From the IMG/VR virus record IMGVR_UViG_3300006919_000199, positions 1 to 34,080 of that record: 34,080 nucleotides of DNA; one strand, 5' to 3'. Origin of the DNA: a virus. Both the position numbers and the translations under genes were made by a program. The notes beneath the pieces were generated by a model. It made no database searches and was not told the origin of the DNA. It was given only the letters and a program-made list of their open reading frames with translations. Shown here one piece after another: positions 12,589 through 20,000 of the stretch (its first letter is position 1; each line of letters opens with the position of its first letter).

Positions 12589-13233
12589 ATGGACTGGGAT
12601 GGCTTTGACGAAGAACCCGAATCTATCGACACGGACAGTGGCAATAAATCACCGGGCTGGTTCTACAACGCAGTGCGCGACTGGGCTTTCGGAAGAAACG
12701 ACTGCTCAGAAGCCCATTTTGTTTTCTGGAGAGTCTGTCAGAAGCACGCACGGGAAGGCGGGAAAGATCAAGCTGTTGTTTTAGCGGCAATAGAAAAGCT
12801 ATCCGAGCTGCCTAGCAACTGGCGAGTTGGGAAGCGTGAATTTGAGGAAGCGCTTGTTGACGAGATAGCTCGCCATAAAAAGCCCAAAACTCTGTGCTCA
12901 GTCTGCAAGAATGTCGGAATGGTTACGGCCTTGAAGAATCCAGTCGAACCCAGAGACGATCAGCTTTATTCCCAGGCTGTATTCTGTGCCGAATGGCCGA
13001 CTGTCAACCCGAATGTCTGGAGAGTTCCAGTTGTATGCACTTGTGAATGGTCACAAGCACTTCGTGATGCCGAGGTAGAGATCCCTTACGACCTCATGCT
13101 TCAAGACATCCGAGACAACTTAGATAACATACCGGAGACGAACAAGTGGAATGAGCGCGGAATTTTACCGCTACCCGACGCTAATCAAGGATTCATCGAC
13201 TACGTATGTAAAGTAGGCGTGCGTTCAGAGTGA
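12589..13233 (+). CDS. hypothetical protein with two Cys pairs
   Basis: 214 residues, ATG with GGAG at the right distance. Acidic start, then SPGWFYNAVRDWAFGRNDCS, helices, and a possible zinc site formed by CSVCKNVG (near 101) and CTCEW (near 152). It is the first rightward gene after the control region, a position often used for replication initiators or loaders, but I recognise no such domain. Confidence 0.6.
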   Translation: MDWDGFDEEPESIDTDSGNKSPGWFYNAVRDWAFGRNDCSEAHFVFWRVCQKHAREGGKDQAVVLAAIEKLSELPSNWRVGKREFEEALVDEIARHKKPKTLCSVCKNVGMVTALKNPVEPRDDQLYSQAVFCAEWPTVNPNVWRVPVVCTCEWSQALRDAEVEIPYDLMLQDIRDNLDNIPETNKWNERGILPLPDANQGFIDYVCKVGVRSE

Positions 13234-13479
13234 ACGGAGCGATTCGCAATAAACGGCGTGCGTATCCCGAACGGCCTTCGACAGCTTGTCGGATAGGTTC
13301 CGTTCCTCTACGATTTGCGTGACTTGAGAAACGACCTGTCTTTGCAGTAATCCGGTGTTCAGCTTCGCGTGCTTACGTATCAGCCCATGCACGACCGCGA
13401 ATTTTCGACACGCCTCGAAAAGTTCTTTATAAGCCTGATGAGCCCTAGCCGTTCGGCTAGGGCTAAGCTCCTGGTCCAT
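13225..13479 (-). CDS. hypothetical helical protein
   Basis: 84 residues with AGGAGGAG before the ATG. Basic helical sequence (AHQAYKELFEACRKFAVVHG, RQVVSQVTQIVEERNLSDKL). The first codons lie in a perfect 10-bp hairpin (13441-13464) that could affect translation. Its 3' end overlaps the convergent gene by 9 bases. Confidence 0.55.
   Translation of the reverse strand: MDQELSPSRTARAHQAYKELFEACRKFAVVHGLIRKHAKLNTGLLQRQVVSQVTQIVEERNLSDKLSKAVRDTHAVYCESLRSL
13441..13464. other. perfect 10-bp hairpin with tetraloop
   Basis: AGCCCTAGCC / GGCTAGGGCT with a 4-base loop. No T-run follows on either strand. It lies inside the 5' coding part of 13225-13479, so a role in translation or mRNA processing is more likely than termination. 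Confidence 0.55.
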
Positions 13480-13495
13480 GATCTCCTCCTTGTGG

Positions 13496-13768
13496 CTAAA
13501 CGGTTACTGCGGCGTAATAGCCATTCGCCTTTGCGTATGACAATGACTGGCGCAAATTCCACGTTTCCGCGTTGTAACAGAAGACCCAAGTCTTCTCATC
13601 CTCGCAGTAACGATACCAGCGAAGTTTGCCGACCTGAGCGTACTTAGTGGTTGACATATCAGTGCCTACAACCGAGTACACCTTCTTGAACTGTTCGTGG
13701 CCGTGGTTTTTGTACTCCACCCACGAATCATACTTGTCTTCATCGAAAGACTTTTCTTCGTAATTCAT
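13496..13768 (-). CDS. hypothetical protein
   Basis: 90 residues from ATG 13768 (GGAGG and AAGGA upstream); an upstream in-frame ATG (13816) overlaps the promoter region. Aromatic and charged (WVEYKNHGHEQFKKVYSVV, LRWYRYCEDEKTWVFCYNAE). No family. Confidence 0.55.
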   Translation of the reverse strand: MNYEEKSFDEDKYDSWVEYKNHGHEQFKKVYSVVGTDMSTTKYAQVGKLRWYRYCEDEKTWVFCYNAETWNLRQSLSYAKANGYYAAVTV

Positions 13769-13787
13769 TTCCTTGCCTCCATGCTCA

Positions 13788-13816
13788 AATAATAAGCACG
13801 ACGTTGGGATTGACAA
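13788..13816 (-). promoter_or_regulatory. candidate promoter
   Basis: Minus strand TTGTCA (13811-13816), 17-base spacer, ATTATT (13788-13793), upstream of the gene at 13496-13768. Confidence 0.4.
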
Positions 13817-13835
13817 GTATGTACAGCAAAAAAAA

Positions 13836-13909
13836 TAGCCCCAGCAGGACTCGAACCTGCGACCTACGGATTATGAGTCCGCAGCTCTAACCGACTGAGC
13901 TATGGGGCT
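13836..13909 (-). tRNA. tRNA with CAT anticodon (Met or Ile2)
   Basis: Full cloverleaf on the minus strand: acceptor AGCCCCA/TGGGGCT with discriminator A, D-stem GCTC/GAGC, anticodon stem GCGGA/TCCGT with loop CTCATAA (anticodon CAT), T-arm GCAGG-TTCGAGT-CCTGC. The 1-72 pair is formed, so not an initiator tRNA. Whether it is elongator Met or lysidine-modified Ile2 cannot be told. CCA is not encoded; a T-run follows directly. Confidence 0.92.
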
Positions 13910-14117
13910 ATTTGTCATCAAGCGCGACGCCGAACAGATCATCAGCGTTCATCATTCGTTGCACGATGAAGCGTCGGCCATCGGATTCTACGTGAGGCAT
14001 CATCTCGTACAGGCCAGTCAAAGCCATAGACGAGGCCCCTTGGTAGTCGCCTATAGCGGCTAGCTTCTTAGCTGAAGAAAGGTAGTATTCGATAGTGCTT
14101 GAGTCTGGTTTTTTCAT
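13908..14117 (-). CDS. hypothetical protein
   Basis: 69 residues from ATG 14117 with GGTGA upstream. Helical (TIEYYLSSAKKLAAIGDYQG, ASSMALTGLYEMM), in a TPR-like pattern of a single repeat. Its last two bases overlap the tRNA gene, so the tRNA is cut from the same transcript. Confidence 0.55.
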   Translation of the reverse strand: MKKPDSSTIEYYLSSAKKLAAIGDYQGASSMALTGLYEMMPHVESDGRRFIVQRMMNADDLFGVALDDK

Positions 14118-14118
14118 A

Positions 14119-14451
14119 CTATTCACCGCAAACAGGGCAAATGCGGTCTTGCGCTTGAGTTAGATCGTCCATCAGGCCGTCCGCGCCGAGACGCCTCACG
14201 ATCTCCCTACCAGTGATTGACCACAGCCTTTCGTAATTGGAAATTCTTGCGATGGCGTGCGGGATCTCATCGCGGTCGCGGTGAAACCTGCGATGTGCCA
14301 TGTTTCGCTCTATCTTGTTTGAGGTAGTTTTGCCTTCTTGGATGATTCGTAAGTACACCGATGACCCATCAAGTGAACGCAATGCGTCAAGCGCGTGGCT
14401 ACGGACCTCTCGGATCAACGTATCCCACTTATCGAAGTGTTCGTCTTTCAC
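14119..14451 (-). CDS. hypothetical protein ending in a zinc-knuckle half
   Basis: 110 residues, GTG start with GAGGG upstream. Arg/Asp-rich helices (KWDTLIREVRSHALDALRSL, NMAHRRFHRDRDEIPHAIAR); the C-terminus ends CPVCGE, one CxxC pair, so zinc binding would need a partner or dimer. No family recognised. Confidence 0.55.
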   Translation of the reverse strand: MKDEHFDKWDTLIREVRSHALDALRSLDGSSVYLRIIQEGKTTSNKIERNMAHRRFHRDRDEIPHAIARISNYERLWSITGREIVRRLGADGLMDDLTQAQDRICPVCGE

Positions 14452-14464
14452 GACGTACCCTCAT

Positions 14465-14549
14465 TGGTGCCAGAGGCGGGACTCGAACCCGCAAGGCCGA
14501 AGCCGGGGGATTTTAAGTCCCCTGCGTATGCCAGTTCCGCCACTCTGGC
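14465..14549 (-). tRNA. tRNA-Leu (TAA anticodon)
   Basis: Minus strand, 85 bases with encoded CCA. Acceptor GCCAGAG/CTCTGGC, discriminator A; anticodon stem GGGGA/TCCCC with loop CTTAAAA (anticodon TAA); long variable arm CGGCTTCGGCC typical of Leu; T-arm GCGGG-TTCGAGT-CCCGC. It reads UUA and UUG codons. Confidence 0.93.
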
Positions 14550-14551
14550 TT

Positions 14552-14731
14552 TCAGTCCTCATCTATCGGCTCATCGTGCCAATACTGAGGATCAGTCAGT
14601 ACGTCCGATCTATAGCTGCTCAGCTTGACCTTCTCGCACTTTTCACAGACTCGACAGAGGTAGAGTCCACGCGCATCGTATTCATCCCAAGCCTCAGCCG
14701 GGGTACAAACATGATCTTCGATATTCTCCAT
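14552..14731 (-). CDS. 59-residue phage zinc-binding protein
   Basis: Read by hand: ATG 14731 with GGAGG upstream and a good promoter at 14755-14782. The sequence contains AWDEYDARGLYLCRVCEKCE then KVKLSSYR, DVLTDPQYWHDEPIDED. I recognise this as a widespread small phage protein with a Cys triad (C-x2-C-x2-C). Function unknown. It heads the short operon that carries both tRNAs. Confidence 0.75.
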   Translation of the reverse strand: MENIEDHVCTPAEAWDEYDARGLYLCRVCEKCEKVKLSSYRSDVLTDPQYWHDEPIDED

Positions 14732-14754
14732 TGGGAACCTCCAGTGCCACTAAC

Positions 14755-14782
14755 AAGATACAGCAAGCCGGAAATCTGTCAA
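14755..14782 (-). promoter_or_regulatory. sigma70-like promoter of the tRNA operon
   Basis: Minus strand TTGACA (14777-14782), 16-base spacer, TATCTT (14755-14760), 24 bases before the ATG at 14731. One of the best consensus matches in the window. Confidence 0.65.
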
Positions 14783-14785
14783 TGC

Positions 14786-15367
14786 TTAAATTGTGCTTTT
14801 AGGCAGTGTTGTACGCCACCGCGATGCTTCTTGCCAACATCGCAAAGTGACCTGTTCTCTAAACGTGACATTGGTGATGCCGCCAACGCTATCGAGATAT
14901 AGAGCGAATCTAGCTGCGGTACGTCTACGTATGGCTGCTGGTGGCATTGGGCAAGACATCGCTCGTGCGATGACTAAGCCGTACTGACGAGCAGATAACA
15001 CAGCCCGTTTAATCGGCCACTGGTCGTATGTGCTGAGGTTGGTCAAGAGCAAACGCCTGAAGGTCGGTCCATGCCACGGCTCCACGTCTCTATGTGCATA
15101 ACAGTAATATGGGGCTATCACATGACAGCACTCATGTATTAAGGTGTGGACTCCTGCCGAGGGGGACAGCTTTATTTGCGCTGGTCCGCCGAAACTCCTG
15201 ACGGAATCGGGTCGTGAAATAAATTTCACTTCAGGTATCGGCACGCAGTAATCAGCGCACATCTTATAAACTAGCCTGTGGACAAAATCCCTACTCGGAA
15301 TGGCTGTGTCGGAAAAGTTTTCATGTTCCCATTCGTAGACTGACGCACGCTCGTAATCACGCGGCAT
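14786..15367 (-). CDS. zinc metallopeptidase (HExxH, SprT-like or related)
   Basis: 193 residues from ATG 15367 (MPRDYERASVYEWEHENF); a longer frame runs to 15508 but would overlap the divergent exonuclease start. The HExxH motif is HECCH within VHTLIHECCHVIAP (near residue 80 of this start), followed about 15 residues on by an HGPTF segment that likely gives the third zinc ligand. It lacks a signal peptide, so it acts in the cytoplasm. SprT-like enzymes cut DNA-protein cross-links, but the rest of that family's zinc ribbon is not seen. The 3' half is basic. Confidence 0.72.
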   Translation of the reverse strand: MPRDYERASVYEWEHENFSDTAIPSRDFVHRLVYKMCADYCVPIPEVKFISRPDSVRSFGGPAQIKLSPSAGVHTLIHECCHVIAPYYCYAHRDVEPWHGPTFRRLLLTNLSTYDQWPIKRAVLSARQYGLVIARAMSCPMPPAAIRRRTAARFALYLDSVGGITNVTFREQVTLRCWQEASRWRTTLPKSTI

Positions 15368-15498
15368 TTTCTTGGGAAGTGGTGAGATAGGTGGAGATAA
15401 TTGCACGCGAACATATTGATAATCTGTGCGCCTGTGGGCAAACAGGTTGTACCCAGTGACGAATCGAGTAAAGCAACCCGGTCGCTCCTGGAGATCGC

Positions 15499-16404
15499 AT
15501 GAAAACAAAACCGAAAGTCGGCGGTGAGTTGATACCTTGCGACAGCGAAGAAGCGTGGCTTCTCGCTAGAGAAGACGGCATCACGGGCACGGGCGCGTCG
15601 AAGGCGATAGGCGTGAACCCGTACACGTCGCGGTATTATTTCTGGTGCATCCTGACCGGAGAAATTTATGATGAACCGATACCGCACGATGATTATGGGC
15701 CTGCATATTGGGGTCGTACCTTAGAACCGCACGTCATAGATGTCTTCAGGGCCAACACCGGCTTCGAGGTATGGCAAGATCCACAATGGTCGTTACGGCG
15801 CGATGAACACATGAGGTTCATGCTGGGCACGCCTGACGGATACGTTCTCAATGACAGGGGAGAGCTGGGAATACTTGAGGTCAAAACCGGGGGCGCTTAC
15901 ACGTCTCACTGGTGGGACGACGGCGCGATACCTCAGCACTACCTCGTGCAAGTGTATCACTACATGGCGATCACAGGCGCTAGCTATGCGTATTTTGCAG
16001 TATTGCTAGGCGGGCAAAACTACCGACAAATCTATGTCCCCAGAAATGAAGATTTCATAACTCAGCTACGAGCAGCAGAGGAAAAATTCTGGAAACACGT
16101 AACAGAAAAAATACCTGTCGCGGTAGACGGGCATGAGACAACGAAGGAGGCGATAAAAGCACGATATAAGCAGAGGGATGACGAACAGACCGTTGAATTA
16201 CCCGATGAAGCCGTTAAGCATGATGAGCTATTAGCCGAGGCGAAAAATCAACTAGCGCACTGGCAAGAGGTCAAGCAGACGGCTGAGAATTTCTTCAAAG
16301 ATGCGATAGGCGATAACTCGTTCGGTATCGTGCCCGGCACGAACGTCAAGTATTCGTATCGCGGCAGAAAGACGCGACGGTTGAACCGTCGAGTGGAGAG
16401 GTAG
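15499..16404 (+). CDS. YqaJ-family viral exonuclease
   Basis: 301 residues, ATG with GGAG upstream. PD-(D/E)XK core: GTGASKAIGVNPYTS (30-44), YWGRTLEPHV (70-79) with Glu76, GTPDGYV (110-116) with Asp113, ILEVKTGG (125-132) with Glu127 and Lys129, and HYLVQVYHYMAITG (147-160) with Gln151. This is the lambda exonuclease-like fold of YqaJ recombinases, which resect one strand to give 3' overhangs for annealing. It heads the recombination operon, followed by a presumed DNA-binding partner and SSB. Confidence 0.9.
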   Translation: MKTKPKVGGELIPCDSEEAWLLAREDGITGTGASKAIGVNPYTSRYYFWCILTGEIYDEPIPHDDYGPAYWGRTLEPHVIDVFRANTGFEVWQDPQWSLRRDEHMRFMLGTPDGYVLNDRGELGILEVKTGGAYTSHWWDDGAIPQHYLVQVYHYMAITGASYAYFAVLLGGQNYRQIYVPRNEDFITQLRAAEEKFWKHVTEKIPVAVDGHETTKEAIKARYKQRDDEQTVELPDEAVKHDELLAEAKNQLAHWQEVKQTAENFFKDAIGDNSFGIVPGTNVKYSYRGRKTRRLNRRVER

Positions 16405-16409
16405 AGGTA

Positions 16410-17000
16410 GTGGCTGACAACATAGGCAAAGTAACTGCTATGTCGAGCGCGAATGAATTTCAGACCAAGACTGGCAAATCCGGGCTGAACTTTAAGGCGC
16501 AAACAGAGGATGGCGAGGCCATCATGTGTACTATCTGGGGAGGATCTTACGGCCCCACAGATGGGAACATCAACGCCGGAGACGTTATCACGGCCAAGAT
16601 GATGCAAAAGGGTGATTACAACGGGACTCGCCAGTTTTGGATCAACCCTACGTCGGTGGAGCGCAATGGATCGCAGGCAGGGTCCGCGACGGATTCAGCA
16701 GTCGGTGGCTCACAACAGCAGCCAGTAGCCGTCGGCAAAGCGAACCGCGTTTGTTTCGCGGAGGCAATGTCGATCTTCACAATCTGCATGGCGCACGCGA
16801 AATCAGTGTGTGACGCGACCTATCCAGAGGCAAGCACGGACGCCTTACTCGAAGCAGCGGAAAAGATTGCTCTTTCCTTTTTCATTGCTTGGCAACAGGG
16901 AAAGCTACCCAAGCCGAGCATAGATGAATCAAGCACTGACGACATGAGCGATCTGATCTCCGGCATCGTAGATAACATGAAATCCAAAGGAGCAATGTAG
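16410..17000 (+). CDS. probable DNA-binding partner of the exonuclease
   Basis: 196 residues, GTG start with GAGGTAGAGGTA upstream. The N-terminal 90 residues look like an OB-fold (strands IGKVTAMSSANEFQTKTGKS, GEAIMCTIWGG, GDVITAKMM, QFWINPTSVE). Then a low-complexity Ser/Gln linker and a helical C-terminal domain. Its place between YqaJ exonuclease and SSB is that of an annealing or ssDNA-binding protein. Family not certain. Confidence 0.55.
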   Translation: MADNIGKVTAMSSANEFQTKTGKSGLNFKAQTEDGEAIMCTIWGGSYGPTDGNINAGDVITAKMMQKGDYNGTRQFWINPTSVERNGSQAGSATDSAVGGSQQQPVAVGKANRVCFAEAMSIFTICMAHAKSVCDATYPEASTDALLEAAEKIALSFFIAWQQGKLPKPSIDESSTDDMSDLISGIVDNMKSKGAM

Positions 17001-17001
17001 T

Positions 17002-17373
17002 ATGCACGCTAGAGTACAAATCTTAGGCAGACTGGCCTTCATGCCGGAAATGCGCTCGACCGATGATGGTCGGCAGTATTTGAAATTGCGTTTAGCCGCG
17101 CATCATCGTCGGCAGAATAAAGAGACGGAGGAGTGGGAAGAAGAAACCTCTTGGTTCAGCATCTTTCTGCACGGGGATCGAGCAGAGCGTGCATTACGCA
17201 GGTTCCGAAAAGGGGACTGGATTTTCGTCGATGGGAGACTGAGCGTAGACGATCAAGGCCGCTGCGACATTTGGCCGCACGAGGTGAAATTAGTGCCCAC
17301 GGGCAAAATGGACGATGCCTACGTGCCCAGCAGCGCCACGATGCCCGCCGAGGAGTCGGATATACCGTTTTAG
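17002..17373 (+). CDS. ssb: single-stranded DNA-binding protein
   Basis: 123 residues, ATG one base after the previous stop. OB-fold of the bacterial SSB type: ARVQILGRLAFMPEMRST, YLKLRLAAHH, ETSWFSIFLHGDRAERALRRF, GDWIFVDGRLS, WPHEVKLV. The C-terminus EESDIPF is the acidic tip that recruits repair and replication proteins. It should coat the ssDNA made by the exonuclease. Compact at 123 residues, with a short linker. Confidence 0.92.
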   Translation: MHARVQILGRLAFMPEMRSTDDGRQYLKLRLAAHHRRQNKETEEWEEETSWFSIFLHGDRAERALRRFRKGDWIFVDGRLSVDDQGRCDIWPHEVKLVPTGKMDDAYVPSSATMPAEESDIPF

Positions 17374-17379
17374 TATTCG

Positions 17380-17835
17380 ATGGCAAACAGGATGCTGAAG
17401 GGGTACGAAATAGACCCCAAGCACGCCCTCACGAAGCAGCAAAAGACAACACTTCATCTAGTTATTCACGCCTGCCTCGATGGCGAGGAGCTTTTCTATC
17501 ACCAGAATCGCTCAGTGCTGGCGACAGATGAAACAAAGCTGCTCTGGGCAATACTTGGTGACGCGCTTCGTACTTTTCTACGCGGGCTTCCGATAAGCCA
17601 GCACGGGAATAGCAAGCACTCGTACTTACGCAGGAGAGATGACGATTGGCTGGATTCAGGGCAATGGCTATTCAACGATAGGTCAAATACAGCGTATCCG
17701 TATTTTTCTTTCGAGTTCGTGATAGAAAACCTGCAAACTCTTTGCGACTTTGGGCTATCATCCGATTCGATAAGAAAAGGAATCTACGAGCTAGTCGATA
17801 TTGAGACGAGAAATCAGTATAACTGGTTGCCGTGA
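17380..17835 (+). CDS. hypothetical protein
   Basis: 151 residues in the recombination operon, ATG six bases after the SSB stop with no strong Shine-Dalgarno. Soluble, aromatic-rich (DDDWLDSGQWLFNDRSNTAY, PYFSFEFVIENLQTLCDFG). No recognised motif. The stop overlaps the RuvC-like start by 4 bases. A role in recombination is suggested only by position. Confidence 0.6.
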   Translation: MANRMLKGYEIDPKHALTKQQKTTLHLVIHACLDGEELFYHQNRSVLATDETKLLWAILGDALRTFLRGLPISQHGNSKHSYLRRRDDDWLDSGQWLFNDRSNTAYPYFSFEFVIENLQTLCDFGLSSDSIRKGIYELVDIETRNQYNWLP

Positions 17836-18314
17836 ATGTACTCGGCATCGACCCCGGCAGTCATATAACCGGCTGGTGCTTGATAAAAAACGAACAGGTA
17901 GCCAGCCACGGGGTCATACGCCTGAGCAGGAAGGATAGTTTCCAAGAACGTCGCCACTCGCTGCGATCACAGATAGTGGACCTATTCGGTTCGCTACTTG
18001 ATGCTGGGGATCTAGTGGTGGCAATCGAAGATCCTATGTCCCGAGCTATCGGCGTAGCAAAAAAACTAGCCTTGATAAAAGGCACAATCGAGGAGAAGGC
18101 AATAGACTTTGGGCACACCTGCATAGACGTTTTGCCGTCGGAATGGCAAGCACTTGCCCGCGATTATGGCGGCAAGATAGAAGGCGAAACAGTAAAGGAA
18201 ACAAGCCTACGAGTCGCTAAGCAGGAGTTCGGCATCGAGGAACAGGACGCCGCCGATGCGGCATGGATAGCGATGTATGCCGCAAAAATGGTGGTACGTG
18301 TCACGGGACGATGA
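17832..18314 (+). CDS. RuvC-like Holliday junction resolvase
   Basis: 160 residues, GTG start. The RNase H-like fold carries the acidic residues of RuvC: Asp7 in GIDPGS, Glu66 in VVAIEDP, and Asp139/Asp142 in QDAADAAWIAMYAA. It should cut four-way junctions made during recombination or before packaging. Close to the usual RuvC length (about 160-170). Confidence 0.87.
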   Translation: MNVLGIDPGSHITGWCLIKNEQVASHGVIRLSRKDSFQERRHSLRSQIVDLFGSLLDAGDLVVAIEDPMSRAIGVAKKLALIKGTIEEKAIDFGHTCIDVLPSEWQALARDYGGKIEGETVKETSLRVAKQEFGIEEQDAADAAWIAMYAAKMVVRVTGR

Positions 18315-18567
18315 GGCATATCTCGATTTCATCAGGTCGCAACCGTGCAGTGTTTGCAGGTCGTTACCTAGCGACCCCGACCATCATCCGACACGAGGAT
18401 CTGGGAGGTCCGACGATAAAAAGACTTGGCCCCTGTGCCGTAGGCATCACACTGAGCGCCACGCGATAGGTATACTCAAGTTCCAGCGACGCTATAAAGT
18501 CAGAGTTGAAGCGTGCATAGAACGACTACAAGAAAAATGGAGAACTAGAAATGAGACTCAATGTTGA
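18277..18567 (+). CDS. HNH nuclease-like protein (DUF968/YbcO-type)
   Basis: 96 residues; the start is ATG 18277 or GTG 18298 (less overlap with ruvC). Cys pair CSVC (24-27), DPDHH (33-37), then WPLCRRHHTERH (51-62) with the zinc and catalytic residues of small HNH proteins, and the following GILKFQRRY. Such proteins often sit in phage recombination blocks and cut DNA flaps or single strands. Overlaps both neighbours. Confidence 0.72.
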   Translation: MPQKWWYVSRDDEAYLDFIRSQPCSVCRSLPSDPDHHPTRGSGRSDDKKTWPLCRRHHTERHAIGILKFQRRYKVRVEACIERLQEKWRTRNETQC

Positions 18568-19204
18568 TGATGTGATTGATTCAGCGAATACATGGGATGA
18601 TGTCATCAATACAGGTATCGAGATCGTCGCACTCGGGACTGAGAGTTACTGGATGCTCGGACGGCTAGCTAACCGTGTAGCGGATATGAGATTTGACAGC
18701 CCCGACCTGGAAAGCCACAAGAAGTCCTTCAAATCGTTTTGTGCCGAGCTGGGGCAAGGCTATCAGACGGTGAAAGACGCTGCTCGCGTAGATCGACTCG
18801 TCAAGCCGTCTATGCGTGCAGAGTTCCCGTTCATGTCCTATGGGCACTGGCGGGAGTTGACTAAGCGCGGCAAGCATAGCCCAGAGGAATTGCGCGAATG
18901 GGCCGCCAAGGCATCAGACAACAACTGGAGCGTCACTAAATTACGCGAGGCCGTTTCGGGTCGTAACGTGTACGATCAGCCGATGCACCCTACCAAACTG
19001 ATGCGTAGGATGGTCGGAAACTGCAAAGACGCCGTAGAAATGGACTGGGTTCGAGTATGGAAAGACGAACCGGACGACATCACTGATTGCGTCAGCGGGC
19101 TGGAAAAAGCACTAGGCGCAATTCGCAATGCCGAGACTCGCGCCCGAGAACAAGTGGACGCTCAATTCGACGAACTAGAAATGATTACTACTGAAGGCGA
19201 TTGA
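18551..19204 (+). CDS. putative DNA-binding protein
   Basis: 217 residues. The segment YQTVKDAARVDRLVKPSMRA, FPFMSYGHWRELTKRGKHSP, WSVTKLREAVSG resembles the helix-turn-helix region of KorB/ParB-like or plasmid replication proteins (where a similar shape checks a site and turns on loading). A helical, acidic C-terminus follows. Function cannot be stated more exactly. Confidence 0.6.
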   Translation: MRLNVDDVIDSANTWDDVINTGIEIVALGTESYWMLGRLANRVADMRFDSPDLESHKKSFKSFCAELGQGYQTVKDAARVDRLVKPSMRAEFPFMSYGHWRELTKRGKHSPEELREWAAKASDNNWSVTKLREAVSGRNVYDQPMHPTKLMRRMVGNCKDAVEMDWVRVWKDEPDDITDCVSGLEKALGAIRNAETRAREQVDAQFDELEMITTEGD

Positions 19205-19606
19205 TTGTACCAATACAATAGTGTCGGCTCGGCGCTGACTAGGCATTTTTACTTACGAAGCACACTAGGCGTGCCGTCTTCTTGCCGCATGAACGAACAG
19301 GTACTTGTGTCATCGACAGGCGAAAATGAGTCTGTGCTTGAAATGGCTGACGTAGGCAAAGTCATAGAGGCGACACTGACTTCTGTGCAGGCGGCGTGCG
19401 TGCAGGCAGAGTTTTCGTTGAGCAATATGCCAACAGCAGGTGCAGTTTACGGTGTCAACAAAGTCGAGGTAGTACGTCAATTATGCGGGAAAAGACTGAC
19501 CCTAGAATCATACACTTCACAGATAGTGACGGCTATGAAGGCGTTGAGGGTGCAATTCGAGTCTCGGGGGTGGCTTCGACCCGATTCCAGCAAGGCGTCT
19601 ACGTGA
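19205..19606 (+). CDS. hypothetical protein
   Basis: 133 residues from the TTG directly after the previous stop, with GAAGG seven bases upstream; an ATG at 19289 would give 105 residues but lacks a Shine-Dalgarno. The C-terminal part (VYGVNKVEVVRQLCGKRLTL, QIVTAMKALRVQFESRGWLR) looks like a winged helix. The stop overlaps the next start by GTGA. Confidence 0.5.
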   Translation: MYQYNSVGSALTRHFYLRSTLGVPSSCRMNEQVLVSSTGENESVLEMADVGKVIEATLTSVQAACVQAEFSLSNMPTAGAVYGVNKVEVVRQLCGKRLTLESYTSQIVTAMKALRVQFESRGWLRPDSSKAST

Positions 19607-19809
19607 CTTATCAATCCCCCGAGGTGCTAAAGGGCATAGAGGAGATCACGTTTTATGCGCGTTGCTCACGCGATGAGTTCACTGAGTGGATCGTTGATCG
19701 GGATTTCCCGGTGTTCTTCTCTAAGGGGAAATGGCGTTCTACGCGCAGTGAAATAGACACATGGTACAAACAGCAACGTGGTGGAGCTGAAAAAACGCAG
19801 TCAACATAG
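19603..19809 (+). CDS. helix-turn-helix protein (excisionase/MerR-like)
   Basis: 68 residues from the GTG at 19603, which overlaps the previous stop (GTGA) and has AAGG eight bases upstream; a longer frame runs upstream but would overlap the neighbour by over 100 bases. LKGIEEITFYARCSRDEFTE, WIVDRDFPVFFSKGKW and RSTRSEIDTWYKQQ match the HTH_17 shape of excisionase and small terminase-like DNA-binding modules. Likely a DNA-bending or regulatory protein. Confidence 0.6.
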   Translation: MTYQSPEVLKGIEEITFYARCSRDEFTEWIVDRDFPVFFSKGKWRSTRSEIDTWYKQQRGGAEKTQST

Positions 19810-19876
19810 ACTCGTGGCTATATCGGGTGTGTTGGCAGTTGAAATAGAGGCTGAAGTTTTTCATAATCTATGGTGG

Positions 19877-19988
19877 GTCATAAGGCTTGGGCGGCCTTGT
19901 GACGGCAACAGGTTCCTACGCATCGGCTACCCCCTGCCGATCACGGGGTGGGGGGCTTGTGCATCTCACAGCGCTAGTCCCCCCACCC
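19877..19988 (+). ncRNA. putative structured RNA with three strong hairpins
   Basis: In a 191-base gap: hairpin 1, 10 bp with one G-U pair (19877-19886 with 19894-19903, 7-base loop); hairpin 2, 6 bp (19922-19927 with 19936-19941, 8-base loop of mostly C); hairpin 3, 10 bp (19946-19955 with 19979-19988). The C-rich loop of hairpin 2 could pair with the G-run of hairpin 3. It ends 12 bases before the ParB-like gene, so it may be a leader that controls the modification cassette, or a separate RNA. Confidence 0.5.
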
Positions 19989-20000
19989 TTCGCAGATGAC

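Noticed and set aside
19778-19999. Open frame of 73 codons across the structured gap
   Set aside because: Sequence lacks protein-like features, overlaps three strong hairpins and has no Shine-Dalgarno.
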